64,000 nucleotides of DNA. Origin: Liriodendron chinense (lineage: Eukaryota > Streptophyta > Magnoliopsida > Magnoliales > Magnoliaceae). The position numbers and the translations under genes are program-made. The stretch spans positions 7,975,356 to 8,039,355 of the forward strand of contig ML058408.1 in NCBI GenBank assembly GCA_003013855.2. Reading direction: 5' to 3'. The notes beneath the pieces are model-generated. The model was not told where the DNA came from. It made no database searches and saw only the letters and a program-made list of their open reading frames with translations. Shown piece after piece: positions 22,476 to 33,315 of this stretch. How positions within the stretch are numbered: position 1 is the stretch's first letter; every line of letters starts with the position of its first letter.

Positions 22476-23036
22476 GGTGAAATGGTACCATGAGGTTGAT
22501 CTCCATCTCATGGGAAGACCATGAGGTTGACCTCATGGGAGCTTCCCATGAGGTCGAGCTCTGTGGAACCCACCGTGATGTGTAATGGACATCCACGCCG
22601 TGCATTTTGTTGGTCCCCTCCAGGGTATGGGATGTGCAAAAAATCAGCCGTATCCGGAACTCAGGTGGGCCACACCATATGAAACCGTGGAAAATCATGC
22701 TTAAAACATCTAAAAGCACTTTGTGGGGGCCCACCTGAATTTTTGAATGGCCTGAAATTTAGCGTGACCCCTCGTCCAAGTCGGACACCCAATGGATGGG
22801 TTGGATGTCTAAACCACATCTCACTAGGCCCTATACAATGGGTAGGCACACTCTCTACTATTGTCTGTGGTGTGGCCAACCTATGTCATGGATTGGCCTA
22901 TTTTTAGGCCCATGGCTCACCATGGAAGGGTGCGTCTGATTAATGGGATGGATGTCCGTCACACATCACGGTGCGGCCCACAGAGCTGGACTTCATAGGA
23001 AACTCCCATGAGGTCGACCTCATAGTACTATTTCCC
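22476..23036. mobile_element. 561-bp terminal-inverted-repeat element (MITE-like)
   Basis: The left end (GGTGAAATGGTACCATGAGG, 22476) and the reverse complement of the right end (GGGAAATAGTACTATGAGG, from 23036) correspond, and the similarity runs for about 100 bp. This includes ACCTCATGGGAG and CACCGTGATGTGT on both arms. The left arm has about 35 extra bases. There is no coding capacity. No convincing target duplication is seen, so the superfamily is undecided. Confidence 0.75.
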
Positions 23037-23954
23037 ATGCACACACGCGCAGCATGTCCAATCATTGATCTGGATGGTACATTCAATCTTGCCAATGGGG
23101 CAAGCTGTGCTGCCAAAAAAGGAAGATGATCGAATGACTCTAATCATCCAAACGATGGCATGAAAAATTGGCAGTGGAGATCAAGAAATAAAATAGGTCC
23201 AATCATGTCCTACGCTGAATTGCTTTTGATTCTAAAAGAAACACTTTTCGATGAGGTGAACCATTCAGCCTGGCAAATTAGGATCATCTGGTTGGGGTGA
23301 TTTTTGCACCATGGCTAGCCTAAGAAAAATGTGCCAAAGTTTTTCTCAGCCATCCATTTGTATGGAAAACTATGTCTGACTTGAGGAGTGAACGGGCTTC
23401 ATTTTAAGCAAAGGCATTCTCAAAATGGGACGGCTTGGTTGATGGCACATGTCGCTGCTAGTAGTGGTTGTACTTGTGTGCTTAGAAAAGCTCCAAGAGG
23501 TTAATAATATGAGAAAGGATCAGACCTTGAGTTGGGACCACTTGGTAACTTTTTTTTTTCTTTTTTAACCGCTCATTAAATAGACATGAATGGGCACTCA
23601 ATGTGATTGATTGTCCATCGACAATATGTACAATAATTTGAATGGTATGAAGGTATACTACATGTGTAACGACATCTGAGGTTTTAATGGAATTATTTGC
23701 TTTGCTCAATGTCCCAAACTCAGTATATCCATCATGCTGTCGTCACACCTTGTTGTGCCTAATTTGCGGAGCTGCTCCTATAATAGGGAACACCCCCCCC
23801 CCCCCCCCCCCCCCCCACACCAATCCCCATGCTGATATCTATGCCAAAAAAGAGTTGGGATGCTGAAGAGCATGCTTTAAATGCCTCATCTTTACCCTTT
23901 AAAAGAAAAGAAGAAAACAAAACAAAAACAATCGTCAATCTAAATGGAATGTGA
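23037..23954. other. Intergenic sequence; nothing recognised
   Basis: No protein similarity is recognised in any frame. It contains a 24-bp poly-C tract at 23793-23816. Confidence 0.6.
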
Positions 23955-24063
23955 GAAAGGGTACGGCTCCCTGGAGTGGTAGACAGACTCCGTTTCAACA
24001 GTGAGATCAAGGTATTGAGTGCCCATGTGGGGTTTATGTGTGTTAACAAAAAAAAAAAAAAAA
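23955..24063 (+). mobile_element. tRNA-derived SINE-like copy
   Basis: It matches the copy at 21541-21707: GGAGTGGTAGACAGACTC (A-box-like), GTTTCAACAGTGAGA, GGTATTGAGTGCCCATGTGG, a GT-rich stretch and a poly-A tail at 24048-24063. Confidence 0.65.
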
Positions 24064-24232
24064 GGCGCACTGAGAATCAGATCATGCTTAGGAAAATTAC
24101 AGTCAAACGCCTTTCATTGTAATATTTAATTACACTTGTCCACCTATTAATTAATCACCTAACTACATTACACGTGTCCTAATCACTTGGAATTTTATAT
24201 AAACCCTAGTTCATTTGGGGTTATATATATTC

Positions 24233-24269
<37 letters not shown>

Positions 24270-24928
24270 ATTATTGTATTAAGAGTTGCTATTCTTTTTT
24301 TCTTTTTCTATTTTTGCCTTTGAGTACGTCCATGGATTTGTATGAGTCGTTATTGTATTGAGAGTTGTTAATCCATGGATGTATAGAAAGCGAACCCCCC
24401 TTAAATCTGTGTTGTAGTTTGTCTCCTTTTTTATGCTTTCCTTTGATTTTGATATTGTTGTGTGTGTGGTCAAGAAATGATTTTTCTTATAGCAACTAGT
24501 ATTAGAGCTCTTGATTTGAGTGGGAACAATATTAGAAGAAGGAGATGTGAGGATTGGAATATTCAATGATTCGAACTTCATATTCTGGAAGGTAGATTGT
24601 AACGCTTGATTTCTACAGCTCGAGTACAATGCTATTGCAATGAAAACCCAAGTATTACACTTAAGAAAAACCACGCGTGGGTGTGATACCAATGTTCCCA
24701 CCTAGACAGGTTATCATTCATACAAAATCATATAACATTCATTCATACAGTGGGCACTAAAAGATAAGTAAAGATAACCAAATTAGAGATGTTAAGGTTA
24801 ATATCCTAGGCATCCTCCTATTTCTAAAATAATGATTTGATAAACATGCATACGCCTCATATTGTACACTCTCGCTCAATAAGATTACAATCTTATCATT
24901 CGATTGGGAGATTGTACACCTCATATTG
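24064..24928. other. Intergenic sequence with GA microsatellite and 64-bp tandem duplication
   Basis: (GA)n lies at 24235-24267. A unit starting CCTCATATTG at 24855 begins again at 24919, and the second unit is split by the Tekay-like element (its remainder resumes at 36192). No gene is recognised. Confidence 0.7.
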
Positions 24929-26238
24929 TGTAACGCTCCGAATTTACCGTAATTATTTTAAAACTTTCTGAAATTTATTTCTATTTTTTTATATTAAATA
25001 CCAGCTATTGATATTAAAATTCAAATAACGGGACATCTGTAGGAGATCATATGGAGTACTCTTTATTAAAGTTGCTTACAATGACCTCATTAACAAGGTA
25101 GAAGAGTTAGATTTTGTTAAACTCGAATATTTACAAAAATTACAAAAATGCCATTAGTTAAACTTAAGTTAACTAACCATTTTTAAGTACGCATGTTTCT
25201 AGCGATCATTAAAACGTAAAACCCCGGACTTTAGCATTTGGACACATTTTAACCGTACATGTCGAATTTCAGCTCTCCAATCATCCTACAAATGCCCTAA
25301 TCAGAAAATGGATCATAAGTGGGCCACCCGATCTCGGATTTGTCCCAATTTTTGTGTGAATGCCTAAAATCTCATGGCTCACATTCTGGATGGATTGGAT
25401 TTAATATATACATCATAGTGGGACCTACCATGGCCAAAACCACCAACCGGGCCACCGGCCCGCGTCAGGTCCGGTACAAGATTTTTGCAGCATATTCCGC
25501 TGCCACCGCTGCCCTTTGCACGGTCCATTATGTGGACCTCGGTTCGAAAATTCAAGCCATCTATCTTCTTCCTTACCTTCCAAAACCCCCTCCTACCAAG
25601 TTTCATCTCATCCCATCGCAAATCGAACCCAATCTCATCTTCCCTTCCAACCGTTGGAAACTTGGATCTTCCAATCCAGGAAACCTCTTCGCATGGGATT
25701 TTAGGAAAGCTTCTAGAGGATCCTAAGGATCCTTTTTAGCTAACTAACACGGAGAATCACCTCAAAAACGAAAGTCTCTCCCACCTTGTGTAGGAATTCT
25801 CTAGAATATCCTCTTGCGCTAAAACCCTATCAAACGGTTGTGGACCTTTAGTTTGTGGACCCTACCTGCCTCATTGGACCCATCTAAACCCACCCTAGGT
25901 GTCCGATGTCAGATAAACCGCCCGTTCAAAAGTTTCTAATTCTAAACTCATTATTTTCCATTTTCTTCTCGTGGACCGTTCATCACTTAGTGGGCCTCAT
26001 TCCAAAACCCGTCACGACCATTTTATAGCCCGTACTTGACTTAACAAACATGTGGAATCTCTCCTCAAACCATGTTGTGTACACCTTCCAAAACGGCTCG
26101 AAAGATGATGTATTTCTACTTTAAACCGCAACCGTTCATCCAAAGATAGTGTAGCTTCCTTAAAATCATAATTTCAACCCTACCTCTATATATAGGGCCT
26201 CTCTTAGCCAAAGGTGACCCCCACCCACGAATTTGAGA

Positions 26239-26282
<44 letters not shown>

Positions 26283-27773
26283 TACCATCTTGCTAGTATT
26301 TCATCATCTTATATCTCTAATAAGTTGAAGATCATAAGGTGAGAACTCCTTTAAGATTGGATTAATAATTTCATGTTTTGTAGGTTGATCATTCTTATGT
26401 GTTTTGTTTACATGTGTTTATTTATTCTCTCCTTAGTTAGCTATATATGAATGCTTTTAGATACTTTTTTCCATCTCATGGTGATGAGGATATTCATTGG
26501 ACTTAGAGAACTAGTAAGGAATAGAATTATGTTTGTTGCACACATGAGATTTGTGTAACCATCTTTAAAGGGATCACCTTTCTTTCTATACTGTATAAAG
26601 AATAGTTGTGATTGTCTAATGGAGATTCTTATATTGCTATATTCCTTTTATATATATGGATGGACCCTGATCTGTGGTGATGAATATCGGAACACCCGAT
26701 TAAGAGGTTGCGCTAACCTGAGACGATGCTTTTAGCTTGTCCGGTTAAGTGGCCACCCTGATCTGTGGTGGTGGTATCAAGATCGTCCGATTAAGTGGTT
26801 GTTAAATCCATTTATTACTACTATTATTATTATATTTACTATTATTATTATTCCTAAAGTTGTTAAGGATCTCCATAAGACAATAGTTGAGTATGGTCAT
26901 TATGAAGCTTAGTAGTACGGGCCGCCATCCTGGGATGTGATGCGTCGGTTACGACTATTTTGATGAGTGATGAACCATAAGGAAGGATGTGGTGGTACCA
27001 AAGGTTGGTTAGACGATAAGTGGCTTGGTGTAAATTGGTAATAATAATAAAGAATGGCTAATTCATGCATGCACGTGGCTCCATGTGGGTGTATGGAATT
27101 GAGAATAGGCTAGAGCGTCCTACTTCTCCCATATATTGTTACGTGTGGATTTGGACTATGAGCGTCCCGTTTCTCACGTGGTCAAGCAAAATTATGGGCT
27201 TGTGTGTCCCAAAACCCCTGGCGGCATGTCTAAGGATTCCTACGCTGGGTCATGCATTATCATGCATTGCATTAAGAAAGAGTAATGGATGTTTTGTTAT
27301 GATTTTTATGCGATTATTATTTCTAACCTTAAAGTAGTTCTTCACTATGCCGCTTTTGACGGTGTTTTGTGGAAATAATTTAGAACATGTAGGTAACGAT
27401 CCTCAGGAGCCCGAGCCTCAAGGAGACGATTATGATGGCTCGTGGGAGCAGATGGTGGAAGACGAGACCGCATAGTCATTCATGGTTCTAGCATTTATTT
27501 AGTATTTGAAATTGTAATAAGTCCCAATGGGAGGACGTAGTTATGAATATGGTGTTTGATTGAATGATGGTTACATGGTTTGATGATTTAGTTTAGTTAA
27601 TGAAATAATATATAAGTTTGGTTTCATCGTCTTGTTCATGGTTTTCCAAATAATATGAAATATGCATGTGTTGTGTGAAAATTATGTAAGGGGTATAACC
27701 CTCACACATTCCAAATAACCTTGGAATTCGGCCGTCGTGATGTACACGGGAGCCGAAATCTTGGGGTGTTACA
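24929..27773 (+). repeat. 5' LTR of Tekay-like element
   Basis: Begins TGTAACGCTCCG, ends TTGGGGTGTTACA. It contains a (GA)n microsatellite (about 26237-26279), a TATA-like TATATATAGGG near 26190, and TTA repeats near 26816-26855. Open frames within it (for example 25319-25726) are not conserved proteins. Confidence 0.95.
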
Positions 27774-27776
27774 AGT

Positions 27777-27788
27777 TGGTATCAGAGC
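27777..27788 (+). other. Primer-binding site, initiator tRNA-Met
   Basis: TGGTATCAGAGC begins three bases after the 5' LTR and matches the 3' end of plant initiator tRNA-Met. Confidence 0.95.
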
Positions 27789-28615
27789 AAAATGGGACCT
27801 CTGGGTGAGAAGCCTAAATTCATATCAAAATTAACTCATCTTAGGGCTTAGGTCCCAAAGACTAGAGACAAATCATTTAGATTCAATCCTATTAATGGTA
27901 TGTAATGTTATGAACTTAGAGACCCACATTTAGTTTCCTTGAAATTTACTAGGGTAGTCGTGGAACTTAGAAATCTCAACATTTTAGGATTTTTGGAAGG
28001 AAAATTTTCAATTTTTTTTAATTTGGGGCTCTCATCTATTCTCCATATTTGAATCAGTGATTCATTGAATCTTATGAATTTTCTTCACAAATAATTAGGA
28101 GTAACTATTTTACTTCTAATTATTTCAATTAGGGCAGATTTCTATACCCATCTGTAATTCCTTCATTAGAAAACGTATTTTCAAATTTCATAAAATTTTA
28201 TAAATTTTTCTGGAGATTTCTAACTCAGTCCTCAGTATCCGTATAAAATTTCAGATCAATCCGATGTGTAATTAAATCAGGAAAATTCCGACAATAGCAC
28301 ATATTTTGCGTAAAAGTCTGCTGATCTGTTACGTTTTTCAGACTTGTGGGGGTCAGAACTATACTTTATCATGAGATTTTTATTCTGAGAAAACTTTGAG
28401 GTATTCCTCACCTAATCATCTATCTACCCTCTAAATTTCAGAGGAAAAGGACTTTCGGTTTGAGAGAAAAAAATTCGAGAGCGCGATCAGGTCTTGGGTA
28501 TCAGATTCCCAAACTACGAGCTAGGTGAACCTCTGAATCTAACTTTCTGATTTGAGTTCATTAGTTTTCACCTTAGAAGTGACCTCTAACCTATAGAACA
28601 CTTATTTTCAGCTTG

Positions 28616-29845
28616 ATGGCTCCTAAGAGAAAATCTTCAAGAAACGTTTCCGCGGCCTCACCCCAGCCTGAGTCACCACCCATGGCTAACACTGCGAGTC
28701 CTAATACAAATCTACCAATGACTTCAGTGGGAGGAAACTCCAATGCTCTACAACCTTGGGAAGCCATGTTAGGCGCACTCGATCGTCTCACCGGTATGAT
28801 TCAGCAACAACAGGCCCAACAACATGAGCAACAAACCCGACACCAGGCCACCCTTGAGCAACTGATAACGATCGTGACCCCTGGCCAAACTCCGATTCCA
28901 ACCTCTACTCAAACCGTACCTCCACCTCCAGTGGGAACTCAAACAACTACACCAACACCCCAAAATCAACCTGAAACATTTCAAGTACCCCTAGCACCTA
29001 GACAGGCTCCTCCGCCGAATCAACCTCGGTTCATGCTTCCTGAAGAAACCATCCTGATTGAGAAATTCTTAAAGCTACATCCTGAGAAGTTCCATGGAAA
29101 CCCTAACCCTACCAAGGCGGATTATTGGCTTAAGCAAGTGGGTAAGGCACTAGACACCCTAGCTTGCCCCATGCAACACCGAGTGACCCTAGCTACATAC
29201 CTATTAGAGGGGGTGGCCTACGTTTGGTGGCAGGCAGCAAAAAGAAGAGTCACAGAATGATTCCAGTGGACGTGGGACACTTTCCACGCCAAGTTCTGTG
29301 ACAAGTTTTTTCCTGAAGCATATAGGAAAGAGAAGATGTCTGAATTCTTAAAACTAGAGCAAGGTAACCTCACTGTAGCCCAATATGAAGACAAATTCAC
29401 TGAGTTGTCAAGTTACCTACCCTCAGCAGTAGAAGACTTGGACTACAAGATCCACAAGTTCCAGGAAGGCTTGAGACCTAGTATTCGGTCAAAGATTAGC
29501 ATATTGAAGCTGCGTACTTATGAAGAGATCATAGATCGAGCAATGATCGCTGAGAAAGACACTGAACGCTATATCTAGCAACGAAATCAAACAAGACAAG
29601 TAGGCCAGAAAAGCAGAGCAGTACCAAACCCACCTTCCATTCCTGACAAGAGGCCAAGACTTGCACCAACCAATCAACAACAGAACCGGGACCCCTTCAA
29701 CTGTCACTACTGCGGAGAGCTAGGACACAAGGCCATCAATTGTTTCAAGAAGGCTGCAGATGAGAAGAATGCCTCACAGCCTAAGGGGAGTCAACCACAA
29801 CAGCAGAATCAAACACTCAGACCACCTGCAGCAGCTCGTCCTCAA
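28616..29845 (+). pseudogene. Tekay-like gag
   Basis: ATG at 28616 (MAPKRKSSRNVSAASPQPES) opens a low-complexity Q/P-rich N-terminus, then the capsid (FLKLHPEKFHGNPNPTKADY, LLEGVAYVWWQAAKRRV). In-frame stops are TGA at 29258-29260 and TAG at 29576-29578. The second capsid half (FLKLEQGNLTVAQYEDKFTE) lies between. A CCHC knuckle, CHYCGELGHKAINC, is at about 29702-29743. Both stops fit C-to-T changes of CGA and CAG. Confidence 0.92.
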
Positions 29846-30235
29846 ATGCAAAAGAGAGAAGCATCAAATCCAAACCAAAGGCAACAAGGACGTCTTTATA
29901 CTATGGCTCCACCAGATAATGTGGAAGAAGACCCCCACGCCATCGAAGGTACTATCTTTATTGGCGATGATCCAGTAGTTGTCTTCTTTGATAGTGGTGC
30001 CTCCATTTCTTTTATTGTTGCATCAGTTGTAGCTCAATTAGACTTAAAAGTAGTACGCTTAGGTGAATCTATGGTCATAGCAACACCTATCGGTCGAATT
30101 GTAGAACTAAGAAAGGATGTCGAAGGTGTCCTTTAATCATTGGCAGAGTCAAATTCGAAGCAAATCTAGTTGTATTGAACATGAAGAACTTCGACGTGAT
30201 CTTGGGAATGGACTGGCTCTCTAAGCACCTGGGTG
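29846..30235 (+). pseudogene. Tekay-like protease
   Basis: Aspartic protease with an intact active-site motif FFDSGASISF near 29985-30015. It continues through a frameshift near 30130 to VILGMDWLSKH near 30200-30228. A second shift follows, before the RT frame that opens near 30233. Confidence 0.88.
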
Positions 30236-31908
30236 AATTTGGATTGCCATGCCAAGACCATATCATTGTCTCTCCCGAGCCACGACCCGGTAGTGTTCCA
30301 AGGTAAGAAGAGGAAGGAAGTAATCGAACGGTTGATGTGCGTCGGAGAATCGGTTGAACTATCTGTCGACCAAATCCCTATAGTAGCTGAATTCCCTGAA
30401 GTATTCCAAGATATTCCTGGTCTACCCCCGAAGCGTGAAGTAGATTTTGCCATTGATCTCGTGCCCGGTACAGCACCTATAGCATTGGCAGTGTACCGTA
30501 TGGCTCCTGTAGAATTGCAAGAATTGAAGAAACAGTTAGAAGAACTCCTAGAGCAAGGATTTATTCACCCCAGCGTATCTCCCTGGGCCGCGCCTGTCCT
30601 CTTTGTACGGAAAAAGGATGGTTCGCTTCGCCTGTGTATTGATTATAAAAAGTTGAACTAAGCCACTATTAAGAACAAGTATCCTCTTCCGCGCATAGAT
30701 GATCTTTTCGACCAGTTAAGAGGAGCCCAGTTCTTTTCGAGGATTGATTTAAGGTCCGGGTACCATCAGCTAAGAGTGAGAGATGCAGATATTTCCAAAA
30801 CGGCATTCAGAACGAGGTGTGGACATTACGAGTTTGTTGTCATGCCCTTCGGACTGACAAATGCCCCAGCAGTATTCATGGACCTGATGAACTGTGTATT
30901 CAAGCCCTACCTAGATAAATTCGTTATTGTTTTTATCGATGATATCCTCATATACTCGAAGAGTAAGGAAGAGCACGCCGAGCATCTAAGAATAGCTCTG
31001 CAGACACTGAAGGACAACCAATTGTATGCTAAGTTAAAGAAATGTCATTTCTGGGAAGAAGAAGTGAAGTTCCTTGGTCATGTAGTCACTCGCGATGGGA
31101 TAGCAGTCGACCAGTCTAAAGTTGAGGCGGTCCACTAATGGATCCAACCTACCTCAGTCACCGAAGTGCGAAGTTTCCTAGGACTTGCAGGATACTATTG
31201 TCGCTTCATTAAAGAATTCTCAAAGATCGCTCGCCCCTTGACCGAGTTAACTAGGAAGAATACTCGCTTTGTCTGGAGCACGAAGGCAGAAGAAGCTTTC
31301 CAAAGGCTGAAAGAATTGCTAACAACAGCCCTAGTTCTAGTATTGCTCGAAGAAGGAGTAGAATTTGTAGTCCATACCGATGCCTCACGAGCAGGCCTGG
31401 GTTGTGTATTGATGCAGGCAGATAAGGTAATAGCTTACGCCTCTCACCAATTAAGACCACACGAGCAGAACTATCCCACACATGACCTAGAATTAATAGC
31501 TGTGATCTTTGCCTTGAAGATTTGGAGACATTATTTGTATGGGGAGCAATTCAAGTTAAACACCGATCACAAGAGCCTGAACTATTTATTTCAGCAGAAA
31601 GATCTGAATATGCGTCAACGAAGGTGGATGGAGACACTTAAGGATTTTCAGATAGAGTTGTGCTACAAGCCTAATGCAGTGGCTGATGCCCTTAGTAGGA
31701 AGAAGGTACATGAGACAACAATGTCTTGCATCCTCAAGAAGTGGGAAATGCTAAATTTTATAAAAGATTTTGATGTAAAATTAAACGTTCGGAGCCAAGT
31801 AGTGAAAGTGAATAATATTGTAGTAGAACCGACATTGATGCGTAAAATCATTGATGCTCAGAACCAAGACAACGAATTGCAGGAAAATAATGACAAAATT
31901 TATGGCCG
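30236..31908 (+). pseudogene. Tekay-like reverse transcriptase and RNase H
   Basis: RT motifs occur in order: DLVPGTAPI, WAAPVLFVRKKDGS, RIDLRSGYHQLRV, MPFGLTNAP, the catalytic FIDDILIYS near 30930-30960, and FLGHVV. RNase H follows with HTDASRAGLGCVLMQ and NTDHKSLNYLF. TAA stops occur at 30659-30661 and 31136-31138, each where CAA (Gln) would be expected. The frame ends at 31910 by a small indel before integrase. Confidence 0.93.
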
Positions 31909-33297
31909 ATGAAAAGAAATGTAGATTGGCGAATTGGATCAGATGAAGGCATACGTTTTCGCAACCGTCTATGTGTGCCAAATAAACTAAGTTTGAAGAA
32001 GGAAGTGATGGATGAAGCACATCGCTCGAAGTTAACGATTCACCCGGAGAGCACGAAGATGTATCAGGACATGAAGAGGCAGTACTGGTGGAACAACATG
32101 AAGCGAGAGATCGCAGAATACGTATCTAAGTGCCTCACGTGTCAACAGGTAAAAGCCGAGTACAAAAAGCCAGGAGGATTGTTGAAACAACCGGAGATCC
32201 CTACGTGGAAGTGGGAGCATATTACTATGGACTTCATCACGGGTTTACCCAAGTCGAGAAAGAATCATGACGCCATTTGGGTGATAGTAGATCGCCTCAC
32301 CAAATCAGCTCACTTTGTTGCGACCCGAGTGTCGGCGAAGGTATCAGAATTGGCGGAGTTGTATGTGAAAGAAGTTGTACGTTTACATGGGGTACCGGTA
32401 TCAATTATATCAGATAGAGATTCACGCTATACGTCATCATTATGGTCAAAGATGCAACAAGCTATGGGAACGTCGCTCAAGTATAGTACATCTTACCACC
32501 CACAGACGGATGGTCAAACGGAACGTGTGAACCACATTCTGGAAGATATGTTGCGAGCATGTGTGTTGGACTTTAAGGGAAGTTGGAAAGATTGCCTACC
32601 TTTGGCAGAGTTTGCTTATAACAATAGCTTTCAGGCAAGTATAGGTATGGCACCATTTGAAGCACTATATGGTCGTCCTTGTCGTACGCCTCAATGTTGG
32701 GCCGAAGTAGGAGATCGAAGCTTGATTGGACTGAAAATTGTTCAAATTACCTCAGAAAAGATTGACATCATTCGGAAGCGCGTAAAAGTAGCTCAAAGCA
32801 GGCAAAAGAGTTATGCAGATAACCGACGACAGAATCTGGAGTTCCAAGAAGGGGATCATGTATTTTTAAAGATATCGCCTATGAAAGGAATGCTGAGGTT
32901 CGAACAGAAGGGAAAGTTAGCTCCGCATTTCATCGGACCATTTCAGATTCTCCAACGAGTTGGTGAAGTAGCATATCGTCTGGCCTTGCCCCCGCAGCTA
33001 GCAAACGTCTATAACGTTTTTCACGTATCGATGTTGAGGAAGTACAACAGAGACGACGCTCACGTGATCGAATGGGAAAAGATCGAAGTACGTAGTGACG
33101 AGTCATACATCGAAGAACCACTGCGTATCGTGGACTGAAAAGAGCACGTACTGCGAAGGAAAGTCATTCCACTAGTAAAAGTTGTATGGTCGTTTCACGG
33201 AGAAGAGGAAGCAACCTGGGAGACCGAAGAAGAAATGAAGAAAACTTGTCCACACCTTTTTGCCGTACATTCAGGTAACTTCGAGGACGAAGTTTAG
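31909..33297 (+). pseudogene. Tekay-like integrase with chromodomain-like C-terminus
   Basis: An open frame of 409 residues to 33138. The zinc-binding HHCC is at residues H38, H45, C75, C78. The catalytic triad is D108, D169, E205 (35-residue D-E spacing). The GPY-like region (FIGPFQILQRVGEVAYRLAL) is near residue 345. A TGA at 33136-33138 splits off the last part (KVVWSFHGEEEATWETEEEM), the chromodomain-like tail that ends at TAG 33297. The integrase itself looks intact; the stop fits a CGA-to-TGA change. Confidence 0.95.
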
Positions 33298-33301
33298 TAT
33301 T

Positions 33302-33315
33302 AAGGTGGGGGGAGT
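33302..33315 (+). other. Polypurine tract
   Basis: AAGGTGGGGGGAGT lies directly before the 3' LTR (TGTAACG at 33316), the plus-strand priming site. Confidence 0.9.

Noticed and set aside
21541..24063. tRNA genes suggested by A- and B-box-like sequences
   Set aside because: No cloverleaf or anticodon stem; A-rich tails and two diverged copies fit a SINE.
24600..24720. TGTAACGCTTGATTTC near 24597 as another Tekay-like LTR start
   Set aside because: Only the first few bases resemble TGTAACGC; no further similarity.
25319..25726. Open frames in the LTR (also 33706-34125), similar to each other
   Set aside because: Similarity is due only to the two LTRs being copies; several frames are open at once and none has a recognisable domain.
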